Below are positions 37,594 to 49,905 of a stretch of DNA of 64,000 bases, piece after piece. The translations under genes were made by a program, and so were the position numbers. Every line of letters begins with the position of its first letter. The first letter of the stretch is position 1. This DNA comes from Trichoplax sp. H2 (taxonomy: Eukaryota > Placozoa > Uniplacotomia > Trichoplacea), in assembly GCA_003344405.1 (NCBI GenBank), contig NOWV01000031.1, positions 248,001 through 312,000 on the forward strand, read 5' to 3'. Below the pieces are notes generated by a model. That model was not told the DNA's origin, searched no databases, and saw only the letters and a list, made by a program, of their open reading frames with translations.

Positions 37594-40500
37594 TTATGAA
37601 AGACTTGCGGATAATTCTGGCATCCATTCTAATTCACCCATATCTGATATCGAATTACCATTATATTCATAGCTAATTCTAAATTTCAATCGAACTTTCT
37701 CCTATTATAATGATAGGGTAAATTTCAAGTGAGTTAGAGTTAATTTCACACCCTAGTCTAAGGCAAATAATAAGCAATATCCATAACGAATTATAGCGAA
37801 AATGTTTCCATTATTATTATACTATACCATTGCTGGGTTAGCTATAAGCATCACTTGCGTCACAGTTGCTGGTGCTTCAATTGGATTACGAGCAGCTAAA
37901 CTACTCGCAGAGGGCGGTTGTAGCTTTACTCCTTGTGTCTATCGTACAATAGACGCATTACCATAATTATTATTATTATAAACGTGTTTAAATTCACCAA
38001 ATTAAAAAAAGCGCATTTTGATCTGAAATTATAACCATAACGGATAAAATAAATCACTTACCTTTGGTACAGCAGCCTCAAAGACGAATTTACTAATAGC
38101 AAATGGTAAAAAGCTCATGGTTGATATGATATGTGATGTGATACCTTGCATTGGTGCATCCTAAGACATGTAACCGGCAAGTAATCAATAAATCAGTACA
38201 ACACACCTACAAATGACGAAGGTTTGTCTATATTTAGTTCATTACGAATAAAAATGATGAATCCATCACCTGGGCAGTATAGATTAACGTTTTAATTCCA
38301 TTTTTATCATAGGCAGTAATAGGTTCAGTTTGGCCTATATTAACGCAATATTAATTTATTTTGCTTTTGTAACTACATTTTGCACACGTACATGCCAGGA
38401 AGAAACAGTTATGATCTTACCAGGCTTGATAGATTCTAGTGGAACGGTTAAATTAGGTAGTGCTTGAATAGGGTCTGTATTACTGGGAGATGCAGGCTTT
38501 AACAGCTGATTGTCTGACGTTGAAGGGCTCATAGTGCCTGAACCCGACTTATTAGTATCTAATTGCGCAAGCAGATCCAACGCTGACGATTTTTCTAGCA
38601 CAATATTGCCTTTGCCACTTTGTTGACTTTTTTCCAAAGCTTCTCGTTTAGCTGCGCTGTAAGCAGTCTCCATGACAGCCTGATTGCCGCCCATAGAGCC
38701 AATAAGATTTACTGGTGATGCATTGTTCGTGTTACTATTAGGCCAACCTGGATTACCACCAAAAACTGCATTACTTTGGTTAGGACCAGGTGAACCCATA
38801 CCAGTGGATTGCAGGGTCGTATTAGTTCCGAAACCGGACATCATAGGCGTACTTGGTTCATTCATCGACTATTTTAAAAATATTTGTTACTATCAGCAAA
38901 TTCAAATAGTCTTTACTTCATAATATGCTATAATACATATCGCACAACTTACGAATATATCATGGGATGCTGGACTAATTGGGGTGCCAGGATTAACGGA
39001 AGTGTTTGCCGGTCGATTAACCTATAATTAAGTTAAGCAAACAAAGGTCAATATAGATATTAACTGTTATACTGATCATTACTCGATTTCAATTATCGTT
39101 TAATGTAAATCATACCGGTTGAGATAAACTGGAATCAAGATTGCCCAACCCAAGCTCTGCTAATTGTTTATCTAACAGAGAGGTATCATTTCCGTCTGGT
39201 CTGGCAGGAGAAGCCGACGTTGTCATTGATGCTGTTGAGGAGCTCACACTGCTGTTGAATCCCATATCAAGGAGTAAGTCATTCCGCGGAGGTGCCGCTG
39301 CCGGGCCAGGCACTAAAGGCACTAGTAATTATAGTTACATGCAAGATTGTCAGTTAGGTATTCTACGCTGTTGACAGTTTTTATAGCATATCAAGCACAT
39401 ACCATCAGTTTTAGCTTGTGTTAGTAGGACCTCGCTCTTACTAACTTGATTGGTAGTAGCAGCCTTGCCAGCCATGACATTTTGATACCTTTCCATTACG
39501 GCACTTAACTCTTCACTGACTTTGATAATATTTTCTGAAAGTATTTGCATATACCATCATTATTTTAGTGTATAATTAATACTTGGCCAGTAACCGTTAG
39601 CAAACACTTACGTAGCAGAGCTTCGTCAGACTCAACTTCACCAGCATTTTTCTGTAACTGATTTCGAATTTCTTCACAAGAACGGTACAATTCCTATGAC
39701 ATTTTAAAAATAAAACAATATATCTCAGGGCATGTTTCATTCACTTTGTATAATTATGATATAATAAATAATAAGTGATTTCGGATACTATTCTACCTCC
39801 ATTGTTTCCTTTTCTTGACCGGACGAGCTAGTCGAATAATAATCTAGCATGTCCGACAGTAATTTACCATTATTTCTAGCCCTTTCCAAGTCATTCAGCC
39901 GTTGGCTATGCTTTTCTAACTTATGCTGATCCTACAGAATAATTGTACGCAAATCATTAATAAACTCTATCATTCCTTCCAATTACTGTATAATGTCATT
40001 CATTAAAATACCAACCTGCTTTACCATATTTTTAATCAATCGATTGGCAGCTTGCAAATCATCAGGATGATTACTCCGTAGTAGTCGAGCTAGATGCTAT
40101 CGTTAATAAAATTGAAGCGTATGATTAGCATGAATAAATTGAAACCATCATGTATCGATGTCTATTGATGAATTGCTAATTTCTGATGTATAAAGTATTT
40201 ACTGTAGTGAGATATATCACTACTAATAGACAGATCTTGCATTTGCCAAGCTTTGATCCGATTAATAAAATTGCACGATACCTTTGATTTTTCATCATCT
40301 TCAAAGATACTCTTGCCTCTTGTGCGCGATTCAGGTGAAGTAGCGTTAGGAGATTGTGCTTGGTTGGCATTCACCACCTATATAATTGTGTATCATTTAT
40401 AGGAAATTTAATATATTATAATCATCGGAATAACTTTTCCTCGGTTTCACCTTGTCATCTTCTTCTTCTGTAATGATACCTATTGAATTAAGTTACAAAT

Positions 40501-43117
40501 GATACGGCCTGATTAGTTCAATACATTTATAATTTTATTAATAGTACTGTATAGTGAATTCGATGGTAAAAACTGTCCTATTCCTCCAATGCATTGATAT
40601 GCTGTAATCGTCCAAATCTAGTTACAACAGCTATGACTACACTGAATCAGTTAACACCATTGATACTATGACAAATTAGTTTCAACCTTGTTTTAATAAC
40701 ATATTCAGCGCTTCTATAATTTTTGGTTCGGACGGGATATTTCTACTCCAGTTTCGAAACAGTGTCTTTATTCGTTTTTGAACTTGAACAGGTGTTTGCA
40801 TTGCTAAGTACTAAAAAGGCAACGGTTATACAGGAATTAAGAATATAGCATTTAGCTAAGACAAAATGATATAATTGCAAGTGGCTATAAGGGAAATTGT
40901 AGGCGAATTAACATTGTACCGTTCTTATTATTTCGCACTAACCTTGGGTGAAATTAATTTAATTAATTCATTTAAAAAGCGAAATTTGCCAATCTCTTGC
41001 TGGAAGTCTTTACCACAATTAACAGCACAAGTATCTAAAACCTAGTTGCATTATGTGTATGTTCAGTTTTAGTTGATGCTCGATTCAAGGCCATGTCGGT
41101 ATTTTCAATCTGCAATCGTACTCTATTGACTTACCACGATAGTACGTACGGCGCAAACTTCATTTCTACTCTGCAATCCGCTCAACAGCAGGCGAACAGC
41201 AATCATAACGCTATCAAGGAAGATAAAGTAGGTTTATGCATTGATTGGCAATAGTAGAAGAAATGCTTTTCAAAACAATTTGTATTTAAGATTAGTAGCA
41301 AAAACCCAGAAGATGGACTACGTTAGAATGAACTTGTGTACACTATACAGTATTTCTATTGTAGGGTATCTTCATGGCTAGCCTATTGAGGTTATATCAC
41401 CAAAAATGATTGCGTTAAGCCATAATATAAAACTCTTTTTCCTACAAGTAATACCGTAGCGCATAAGAATTTACCCCTCTTGTGTCGTCTTTACAGCTTC
41501 AACAAAGGTCATGATAGCTTGCCAATCTTCAGTTGGAGTGCTGGCATCGGTTGCTTTTTCTACAAAGTTCATGAAAAAAAGTAGAAAATTAATGATACTA
41601 TTGATTACAATCTGGCAAGCAATGATCCGTGTATTGCCCTTTTCGAGTTTGTTGGAAACGAGTTAAAGGGAGGTTAGCATCATTATTGACATTGATAGAG
41701 TGGGATGACTGCAGATAAAGAACGAATTTATCGGAGAGTTTCAACATTTTTTCATGAAAAGACAGTAGTGGTATTAAATCATTGCTATCCTTTTCTAGTA
41801 ACAGTAGGGAGAGGTTGATATCATCCTTGTTGCTTTCAAGCCCATTGAATATTACATTGGGGATTCCAGCAGACGAAAAGAAATGTACGACTAGGATATC
41901 GGCATAATTTTACATCGACTAGAGAGTCGGTAGGAATCATTCATGGTTCTATTAGAGCCTATTTCAACATGTACACTCCTATTGCGTCATCCCTACAACG
42001 AGGAATGAGCAGTCCTTAACCTCTTGGATAATTAATCAATTATTAACGACAATAAATCGTTATCACAGTCATAGGACAGAAAATCATGCCCATTCTTCCA
42101 TCATTGAAGAAAGAATTTATTCTTTCATGGAGAAATGAGTAAACTATATGCCAATGAAGAAGCAGATAAGAAAGAACTATTTGTTATCTATCCTAAATTG
42201 AACAAGTTTATTTTAGCTCAGAAATCGATCTTGAGCTACTACAACATGTATTAATTAGTCAGGGTGTCAACTTTAACCATGTCAATGGCTCTCATGGACT
42301 TGTTGGAACGAAAGAAAATAAATTGTGTGAGTTCATTTTGCATTGGATCTATTGATTAACGATGACATTGATGTGAAAATTGACCAACAGTAATGGTATT
42401 TGGACATCGTCTACGGCATAAAAGACTGTCAAAGGAAAGTGCGGCGAGATCGATGGATGGTGATGATAGCCATTATTAATTCATGGATAATAAGGAAGTG
42501 ATGGACAGTGTTGGAGAGATTGTTACTGTACGATCATGATTCGACGGGCAATCAAGTGATTATTCGATTATTCACATTGATGTCAAAATTGACCAACAGT
42601 AATGGTATTTGGACATCGTCTACGGCATAACAGACTGTCAAAGTAAAGTGCCGCGATCGATGGATGGTGATGATAGCCATGATTAATTCATGGATAATAA
42701 GGAAGCGATGGACAGTGTTGGAGAGCTCGTTACTGTACGATCATGATTCGATGGGCAATCAAGTGATTCTTGGCTATGGATTAATGACTGGCATAAAAAT
42801 GAAATCATTATCGATAGATAACTTGTCATCGTCACTGGAAATAGACTAAGACAGACGTAGACCAATTTCCTTTAGCCTTGACGATTGTCTTTCCATCAGT
42901 ACGAAGTAGGACTACAATGATGATGGTGGGATCGGGAATAGCCAAGAAATGCAGGGTGATTGTATGTTATGAAGGGGTGAAAAAGATGATTTTATCATTG
43001 GTTTACATGGATAAGATGACTGAGAATAGTTTTCAACACAATCAATGCTTAATACTTACTAAGTAAGGTATCCAAATGCCTTACTGATGCCATATCACTA
43101 GCAGGAGAAGCCGCCAT
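37594..43117 (-). CDS. GGA: GGA, Arf-binding clathrin adaptor
   Basis: Golgi-localised, gamma-ear-containing, Arf-binding protein that recruits clathrin and sorts acidic-dileucine cargo at the trans-Golgi network. Eighteen exons (5' to 3'): 43060-43117, 41475-41559, 41135-41210, 40943-41041, 40687-40810, 40451-40479, 40282-40377, 40016-40096, 39797-39931, 39612-39693, 39403-39534, 39116-39321, 38953-39021, 38421-38868, 38270-38334, 38062-38160, 37828-37938, 37594-37701; 2103 nt, 700 residues (human GGA1 has 639). VHS covers about residues 1-150 (GKFRFLNELIKLISPK). GAT covers about 180-340, with the Arf-contact helix LQAANRLIKNMVKQ. A long Ser/Pro/Asn hinge follows with clathrin-box-like LLDKQLAE and LDLLAQLD. 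The GAE ear starts at VPLESIKPG and includes FEAAVPK and VKLQPPS. It is divergent from RRP7A; its start codon lies in a TISU element with two CRE palindromes just upstream. Intron 1 is 1.5 kb with a tandem repeat. Assigned with high certainty. Confidence 0.95.
42365..42768. repeat. Two-copy ~209-bp tandem repeat in GGA intron 1
   Basis: Copy 1 starts near 42365 and copy 2 near 42574; each carries acattgatgt, tggacatcgtctacggcata, gatggtgatgatagcca and gggcaatcaagtgatt in order. Differences are few single bases and short indels, so the duplication is fairly recent. It lies wholly inside the first intron of GGA and codes for nothing recognisable. Confidence 0.85.
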
Positions 43118-43121
43118 GTTG
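43110..43121 (-). promoter_or_regulatory. TISU element at the GGA start codon
   Basis: Minus-strand CAACATGGCGGC fits the TISU consensus SAASATGGCGGC exactly, with the GGA ATG inside it. In vertebrates TISU combines a YY1 site with cap-proximal, scanning-free initiation on very short 5' UTRs. Use in this lineage is inferred. It favours this ATG over the in-frame Met at residue 9. Confidence 0.55.
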
Positions 43122-43155
43122 TTCCTGCCCGTTGACTCCTTGTGACCACCGTGGC

Positions 43156-43163
43156 TGACGTCA
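43156..43163. promoter_or_regulatory. CRE palindrome TGACGTCA (proximal)
   Basis: Full 8-base CREB/ATF palindrome about 39 bases upstream of the GGA ATG. The intergenic region also serves RRP7A on the other strand. Confidence 0.5.
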
Positions 43164-43206
43164 CACCAGCCTAGCCACGACACCAGTGTCGACGGAAGGG
43201 GAAGCC

Positions 43207-43214
43207 TGACGTCA
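43207..43214. promoter_or_regulatory. CRE palindrome TGACGTCA (distal)
   Basis: Second full CREB/ATF palindrome, 51 bases from the first. Two perfect copies so close together in an AT-rich genome are unlikely by chance. Confidence 0.5.
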
Positions 43215-43218
43215 TCTA

Positions 43219-43275
43219 GTACAGTGTACAGTGTACAGTACTCAGTGAACTCTTGTACTGTACTGGACAGTACTG
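43219..43275. repeat. GTACAG/CTGTAC palindrome cluster
   Basis: Dense copies of gtacagtgtacagtgtacagt-type sequence immediately beyond the distal CRE, matching the cluster at 1774-1925. Single copies continue at about 43430-43510, 43770-43810 and 44380-44470. Confidence 0.6.
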
Positions 43276-43550
43276 TGAATAGTCAGTTAATATGACCAAG
43301 CGAAGGTTCCTACTACTCTTAATGATGGTAGCATGGAGAAAAAATAGGGAAGACGTCGTTAAAGTTATTGTAAAACTACCGACTAACTCTTATTGGATTG
43401 AAAAACGGCGGGTTCGATAATGCACTGTACTGTATGTGCGCCGTTCACACTTACAGTACAACGCAATGTACAGCAATTGCAAGTTTGTCTTATACTGTAC
43501 TGTACGTAAAGTTCAATTTTTTTCTCAACTCGATGTTGTTGTAGATTAAT

Positions 43551-43740
43551 ATTCAATAACTGAACACCATGATAACAACTCAAAAACGAAACACCATAAT
43601 GTCTATGGTAATGTAGATTCATATTCAAAAACTAAACACCATAATAATAAAAACTCAAAAACTAAACGCCATAATGTTACCATAAAGTCTTTGGTGTTGT
43701 AGATTAATTAATTAATATTCAAAAACTAAACACCATCATA
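43551..43740. repeat. Five interspersed ~20-bp motifs
   Basis: The motif tCAAAAACTAAACACCATaat occurs five times, with one to three changes each, at about 43553, 43580, 43625, 43655 and 43719. Spacing is 27, 45, 30 and 64 bases, so it is not a simple tandem array. Some copies are preceded by tgtagattaatatt or tgtagattcatatt. It lies midway between GGA and RRP7A. Confidence 0.65.
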
Positions 43741-44621
43741 GTGAATAGATTCATTACAGTAGATTCATGATACTGTACTGTAGTTTGGAGTACATTGTAC
43801 TGTACAAGCTTTCGGTTCTGCGCGGTTTGGGCTGCGTCAGTCTACTGTCTGTCAGTGTCTGGTCTATCTCTGGCAGCACTCTGACACTCTGCCATATCAA
43901 TCAACAACTTTTCAGTCATGCTATATAGTCAACACCAGCCATTGCAGTCGTGTTGATGAATACACCTTGCAGCAAAGGACATTGTCCACACTACTGTAGA
44001 GAGTGTACAAGCACGTTCGAAAACAAATTTGAATTGAAAAATTCATTTTTTCACTTTTGTATTCAGTTAAGTTTAGTTCTCTATTCAAGGCATCAATCTG
44101 CCATTCCAGTAGACGCAGTGATGCAGTCAGTCATGGACTCATTGGACAGCGCACCATTGCACTGCCAACGGACCCACTAGCCAGGCAGTCAGGCACGAAC
44201 ATGGGCGGCCATTGGGGCCATGGCGTGCATGGACTACTGGACAAGACGACGGACTCGGTTTCAAGCCTTCCGTCTAGTAGTCTGTCCAATCTCCATGAAG
44301 CCTTCAACGGTTCAACCATCAAACGGGTCATGTGTTTGATGAATGACCCAACGACTGCAAGCAGTCCAGACAGAGTTCAGTACTAGTACCAACGTTACAG
44401 TGGATTTGTCACAGTACAAAGTACCTTGATTACAAGGTATGGTACTGTGAGAGGAGTCTAAAGTACTGTAGGTTGCTTCGAATCCAACCTAGAGCCGTGA
44501 GCAGGCGCACAGTGCACTGACAGGGTCGCACTATACAGAAAGACAGGCGTGCGGATGAAACCACGGAGACTCTCCTCCATGCGATGCAAGCTCACAGCCA
44601 AAAGGATTGATCGAGTCCAAA

Positions 44622-46501
44622 ATGGCTGCTTTAAAAGAGTTCTTACAAATGAAAGTTCAATTCAATGAGGAGTGCCAAAATCAACATATCATGTATTATA
44701 AGAGACATACTGTACGACAAGAGTGCCAGGATATTCCATCGGATAGGACGTTATTTATTATTAATGTACCTCCTTACTGCACCAAGGTCAGTCGGATAGC
44801 CAAGGCAACCAACCTTTCACTGACGACAGTCCATCTTCATGCCTTTGCTAAATTCCAATAATCACTACAGTCGCTCATCAAACTGAAGCTAATGTTATAA
44901 AGCTAAAATCTCATCTTTTCTATTGCATATCCATCTATACTAGAATATTCTACGGCAAATATTTAGCCTATTTGGTGAAATTGATGACATCTATCAATTG
45001 AGACAACCTGCCAACACCATTCCACAATATGCAAAAGAGGATAGCTCAAGCTGCTTTCGTCGCCAACTACATACAGTAAGTAGCTGTGCCTATATTCATC
45101 TATGAAGGGATATCAACATAATCGGAATAGTTGCAGAATGTAAGATAATATCACTGTTTTTACCATGTGAGTGAGTGAGGGATACCATAGAATCTTATGT
45201 CTACTCGATACCAAGTCCAACTATCAGGTCGTCAACATGGATTAATGAATAGGTTATCCAATTGCCATTCATAACCTACTTTTCATCAAGTTATCTATGA
45301 CAATGTCATCCATTTCTAGTATGTAGTGAATACATTATAACTATAACTCACGACAGGAAAGAATAAATCATAACAAAATAGAACTGCATACGTTGCTGTG
45401 AACGTGGACAATGATAACTGCAATGTGCACAATTACACACTTTCACGTAATCATACGCTTAAGAGTAATATACGCGTACACATCATTCCAGTTTCTGACG
45501 TAGATTAGCTCTATTATGTTAACCATATTTTACAACTAATAATACGACGCACTAAGAAGACATCACAAACTATTCTGCCTTACATAGGGATTTAGGGTAG
45601 CCTATATTGTTTTCAAGACTCCAATCAGCCTGATGAAAGCTCTTAAAGAAAGCTGTGATGACACTGTTGTATTAGCAAATCTTGAAGAACCACCCTTAGT
45701 AGGCTATAAGAGTAAGTTGACATACCCTAGTTCAAATTTATAACAGTAATAGAATGGCATTACTAAAATAAATATCTAGGATGATGCATTAACAAAACCG
45801 CTATTTTCATTTTCAGAATGGTGCCAAGAGTATGCCGCAGAGAGACCAGCGCCACAATTATTGCAATCAGAAATTGATCAATTTATGGAAGATTTTCAAA
45901 AGCGAGAGAAACTCGTAAGTCGTCCATACTGTACATATACAATTATATCACAGGGTAATGGATCGAATAGCTAGATATCGTCGTGTAACTGTCTTTTGCT
46001 AAACTAAATTGCACGAGTGTTACGTTTTTAGGACGAATCCCAAAATTCGAATGAACCTGATGATGACGGCTGGGTCACTGTTAAACGTAAGAACAAATAC
46101 CCAATATTCTCAAATGAAGATCAGGAACAACAGCAATCGAAAAAGAAAAAGAAAAAGAAAACAGTATGCATTGCCCATCTGCTTATGAAAATAATTTTTT
46201 CAATAGTATTTTGGAAAGTTCAAAGTGTAAGGTTATTAAAATAATATTTGAACCAAAACTTCTATGTTATTTTACAGGACTTAATCAATTTCTATCGATT
46301 CGAAGTAAGAGAATCCAAGCGTGAGCGTAAGTATTATACTACTCGTACTTAGTTGTTTATACTCTCCTTAAAATACTGTCAATAATTAATATTCAATCAA
46401 AAATAATAATACTAGATATTGCCCAATTACGAAAAAAGTTTGAAGAAGATAAGAAAAAGATTGCTTTGATGAAAGAGACTAGGAGATTTAAACCTTATTG
46501 A
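44622..46501 (+). CDS. RRP7A: Ribosomal RNA-processing protein 7
   Basis: Nucleolar factor of the UTP-C complex in the small-subunit processome, needed for 18S rRNA maturation. Seven exons: 44622-44786, 44944-45075, 45588-45711, 45817-45914, 46032-46163, 46278-46326, 46416-46501; 786 nt, 261 residues (human 280). The family landmarks are in order: DRTLFIINVPPYCTK opening the RRM-like domain, GFRVAYIVF, the acidic DDDGWVTVKRK, a Lys-rich run, and the diagnostic C-terminus NFYRFEVRESK, then LRKKFEEDKKKIALMKETRR, then FKPY. The ATG at 44624 region (caaaATGGCTGC) resembles a weak TISU. For exon 3 I chose the first of two AGs, because only it restores the GFRVAYIVF motif. Divergent neighbour of GGA. 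Assigned with high certainty. Confidence 0.95.
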
Positions 46502-48372
46502 GTTACTTGGATACCATTACCTGACAATGCAAGCTTGTAATGAATTATTAGAACCTCCCGTGGTAACTAAACCCTAATGAGTTATGTGCAAAGGAGATGC
46601 CATGATTGGATGCTTTAGCTCTACAAGTATTCTCACTTATAGTCTATTATTTGGTCAAGTTAATGTTTTTATCGACGGCTATCAATTTTCCGCATCATTA
46701 TATAATGTCAGCCGATATGATGAGATAGAATAATTATTGAGAAAGCATCCCCACCCAAATATTGCATTACGTGTATTAGATTGTGCATTATAAAATTTTT
46801 TGCAGGTTTGATATAAATTATGTGTATATAGCCACTGAAGCTTTGAACGTATTACATCCACGCTGTTAATGTACTTGTGAACTTATATATTTATACAAGA
46901 AGATGATGGCCCATTTTCTTAGCATAATACCTTTCTCACCACAGTCGTAGGAGTTTAACATCTTTGTATATCAGCAGTCAACAATACATAAATTTAAACT
47001 TACTTTCCAAATTTATTGCTGTATTATGATTTGTACAATATACAAACAGTTTCTTTACTTCAAATTGATAAAATATAGAATTTCATCATATTCTAATTTT
47101 TAAATGTTATGATCTCAATTGGTGTACGCAAGCTACGCCATGTACTTGGTTGTTTGATTTGATATAATGTTAATAAATTGGAAGACTTTCCTTCATTCAG
47201 GACATCGATGAATATATATAAAATCTACTACTGCGTGCAATCCTAAATGCTGATTTCGTCTGTTTTTCTTCTAATAGTATCGAAAAATAATGGCATTAGG
47301 TTATTCTATGATACAATTTATCAATAAAATTTAGGAATCTTTCTATAATAGTAACCGCTATCTTAATACGTAGGTTATTTAAAATTTCGTCAAGCATCTT
47401 ATTCGTCAACAAGCGATCGATAAAATAATCACAACGACGAGTATTTCGTTCATTTAAATTGAAGATACATCAAGTATAGACTTATACATTAACAAAATAA
47501 TATTCTACAAAATTTCATTAATCCGCCTAATAGACAAACATAAGTATGCATGAGCTATTTATGACAGTTTACAACCTGTGCAAACCATTGAAGTTGATTA
47601 GAAATAAATAATGTAATATTTATAGCACTTTTCTGGATATAAACACGGCATTTAAGCATGTTATTTTAAAGCATAATAATATTATAACTATAGATAGTTC
47701 CTTAATGTTGTTGCATGAAATAGTTAAAAAATCAGCTATCACCAACTGCATTGTGCCCTCCATCTGTCGTTCATAAATACAGTAGTCTAGATCCAATCTA
47801 TTATCATGATTATTGAAATAGATTGTGCATCTTCTAATCTTGAAATGGCAACAGCTATAAGTTATTGCAGCCTGTGAATGTATCTTGATGACCACAACAG
47901 CTCATTAGTATGCAACAGCATGCTGACAATAGGTGGAAAGAATTTAATCTCTATTAATTAATGCGCGTGCCGACAAGAATAAACTATCGTTGTTTTGGTA
48001 TCTTGATATGAGTATCGATGACAAGTTTGCGTAGTCTTCCCCTACAACTATTCAATATTACTATCGAGCTCATTATTTAATATTCTCCTTATATCAACAA
48101 CGAAAGCCATGCTGGGATTGAAAGTGTGGTACAAAGGCAAAAGCAGCTTCTAATTGGGCAAGAAATTGGATACTGACATATGCAATTTTAAAACCATTCA
48201 ATTCTATGTTGATTTAACATCTTTTCTTCTGATTTTGGATATTGTTGTCATCAATTTAACTGTATTGGCTTAACATCACCATAGGATTGAGTAGCAAAAG
48301 CACGCTATTAATTCTTGTGATCTCGCAAGCTGCCAACATTAAGACAGAAGGAAAGCAGTGCATAACTTCAAC
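46502..48372. other. Intergenic, nothing recognised
   Basis: AT-rich, stops in all frames apart from a 91-codon minus-strand frame at 47620-47895 that shows no signal, domain or splice context. It contains the 3' UTR of RRP7A and the promoter of the small secreted gene at 48373. Confidence 0.5.
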
Positions 48373-49905
48373 ATGAACTCAATCCAATTCCTCGTCTTGG
48401 TTATCGCCATCCTTTTCCATCTTGCCATCGTCTACGCTGTCGATGAAGCTACTTTTGTAGGAGATGACTACGAGCTAATAGATCGCCATAATTTACCACT
48501 TCGCTTGGTAAGAATTGTAAATAGAAATAATAACTTTAGTTTATTACCGATTTTTTTCCAGCTTGTGTAACAGTATTTGAAAAAAAGATGATTCTCACTT
48601 GAGCATAATAACTTCAACTATTGGCTACTTTAATCGAGATTTATATGATCGATAAATAGTAAGTAAAAGTGCTGGTATTAGATAAGTCTCTTTCATTACT
48701 TTGTCCTTTACTTCGAAAGAGTTGGCTTTTATTGACAGTTATCCCTAGTAATGGACTCCTGAAAGCGCATTTTAATATCTTCACTGCTACTTTTTTTGTA
48801 TCTGTTACTTGAAAAAAACAATAATCTTAACGGCTACAGTTGCAATATCTTCATTCTATTGCAAGCAGAAATTTCAATTCATGACCATCATTTATGCGTA
48901 ACATTATATAAACGCGCTCTTCATTGCCCCATAATTACTACAAATCAACTGCGCTAACCTTTATTAATAAAATCCAATTTCGTCTTTCTAATAATCATTT
49001 AGCTATAGTTTATTTTTGTGGGCTTAAGTAACCAAAATTTCGATTTCAGCCTTCCTGCATATAGCTAATACAATTAAAATACTGTAGTTTTGTTTCGCAT
49101 TTTTAGGTTGATACAACCAAAGTTTTTATTCTAGCTCTCCTGCACAAAGCTTTCGAAATACGGTAGTTTCTTTCCTAGTCTGTCGTATAAATCTCATCAC
49201 TTATTTTAAGTTGCTTTTCAAATTATTCTTTCCCCACTCAGAAGCAAAGATAGGCGTCTTAAACAGTGCGAATTCTGAATTATGCCTTCTACCGTATTAG
49301 TATCTGTTACTCAAAATCGTTCATTTTAATAATATCCGAGTATTAATTCTATCTTATGCCATCAATTCTACGAGATAAAAGCCATTTCGTATTCGGTGAT
49401 TCCATTCCATTATTGGGTAAACTTCTTAAGTTATTTTAGCAATAATATTAGACGCACTTAAGGCCGTTACAATCGTTTTTAAAAGTTATAGTTTTAGAGT
49501 AGTAGGCATCGATGCTATCACTCGTTTTGTGCAAAATCTACTGCTCCTATGCTTTAAATCTACCTATGATAAAAATACCTAACCAGCTGTAGCAGCAATT
49601 CCAGAATCCTTTGCAATCACTTCAAGTTCGAATATATATTCGAAATAAATCATGTCTGAAATTACCTAGATCTAAGTTAATACCCACCGTCTAAGTTCCA
49701 ATAGACGAGCCGTTATATCTAATTTGTAGATAGACTGTGCGTATTTGATGTTCTGATGTTAGTAACGTCTATCGAACAGTATCAAAAAGAATTGAAAGTT
49801 AATATTTCAATCTCTCATTTTCTTTTAGAGGAATATCTAACTCTTGGGTCTCTGCTATATCAAGACATGGTTAACGTGGTCGGAAGACTAACGGCCGCCA
49901 AATAG
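48373..49905 (+). CDS. Small secreted protein, 69 residues, unknown
   Basis: Two exons, 48373-48507 and 49831-49905. Exon 1 begins MNSIQFLVLVIAILFHLAIV, a clear signal peptide with likely cleavage after VYA. Acidic residues follow (DEATFVGDDYELIDRHN), then LPLRL. Exon 2 gives EYLTLGSLLYQDMVNVVGRL and TAAK before TAG, a potentially amphipathic helix. No cysteines in the mature part and no dibasic sites, so it is not a classic neuropeptide precursor. The join uses the second AG of ttttagag to stay in frame; an alternative 54-bp intron (48508-48561) would instead end the protein after LPLRLLV. The signal exon is well supported; the second exon is moderate. I do not recognise the family. Size and design match the gene at 51272-51819. 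Confidence 0.6.

Larger units (their letters stand above)
43122..44621. other. Divergent promoter region GGA / RRP7A
   Basis: 1.5 kb between two divergent start codons, noticeably less AT-rich than its surroundings. It holds the CREs, palindrome cluster and five-copy motif listed separately. Short open frames at 43950-44390 have no recognisable product and overlap on both strands, so I do not call them genes. Confidence 0.5.

Noticed and set aside
43950-44386. Overlapping plus- and minus-strand frames of 66-109 codons
   Set aside because: Lower AT content keeps frames open on both strands; no domain, signal or splice support, and the region is a divergent promoter.
44470-44500. Possible tRNA T-arm (ggttg...ttcgaat...caacc)
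   Set aside because: The loop is nine bases, not seven, and no D-arm, anticodon stem or acceptor pairing fits upstream.
48508-48561. 54-bp intron giving a 47-residue version of the secreted protein
   Set aside because: Good borders, but the downstream exon at 49831 gives a more protein-like ending; kept only as an alternative.
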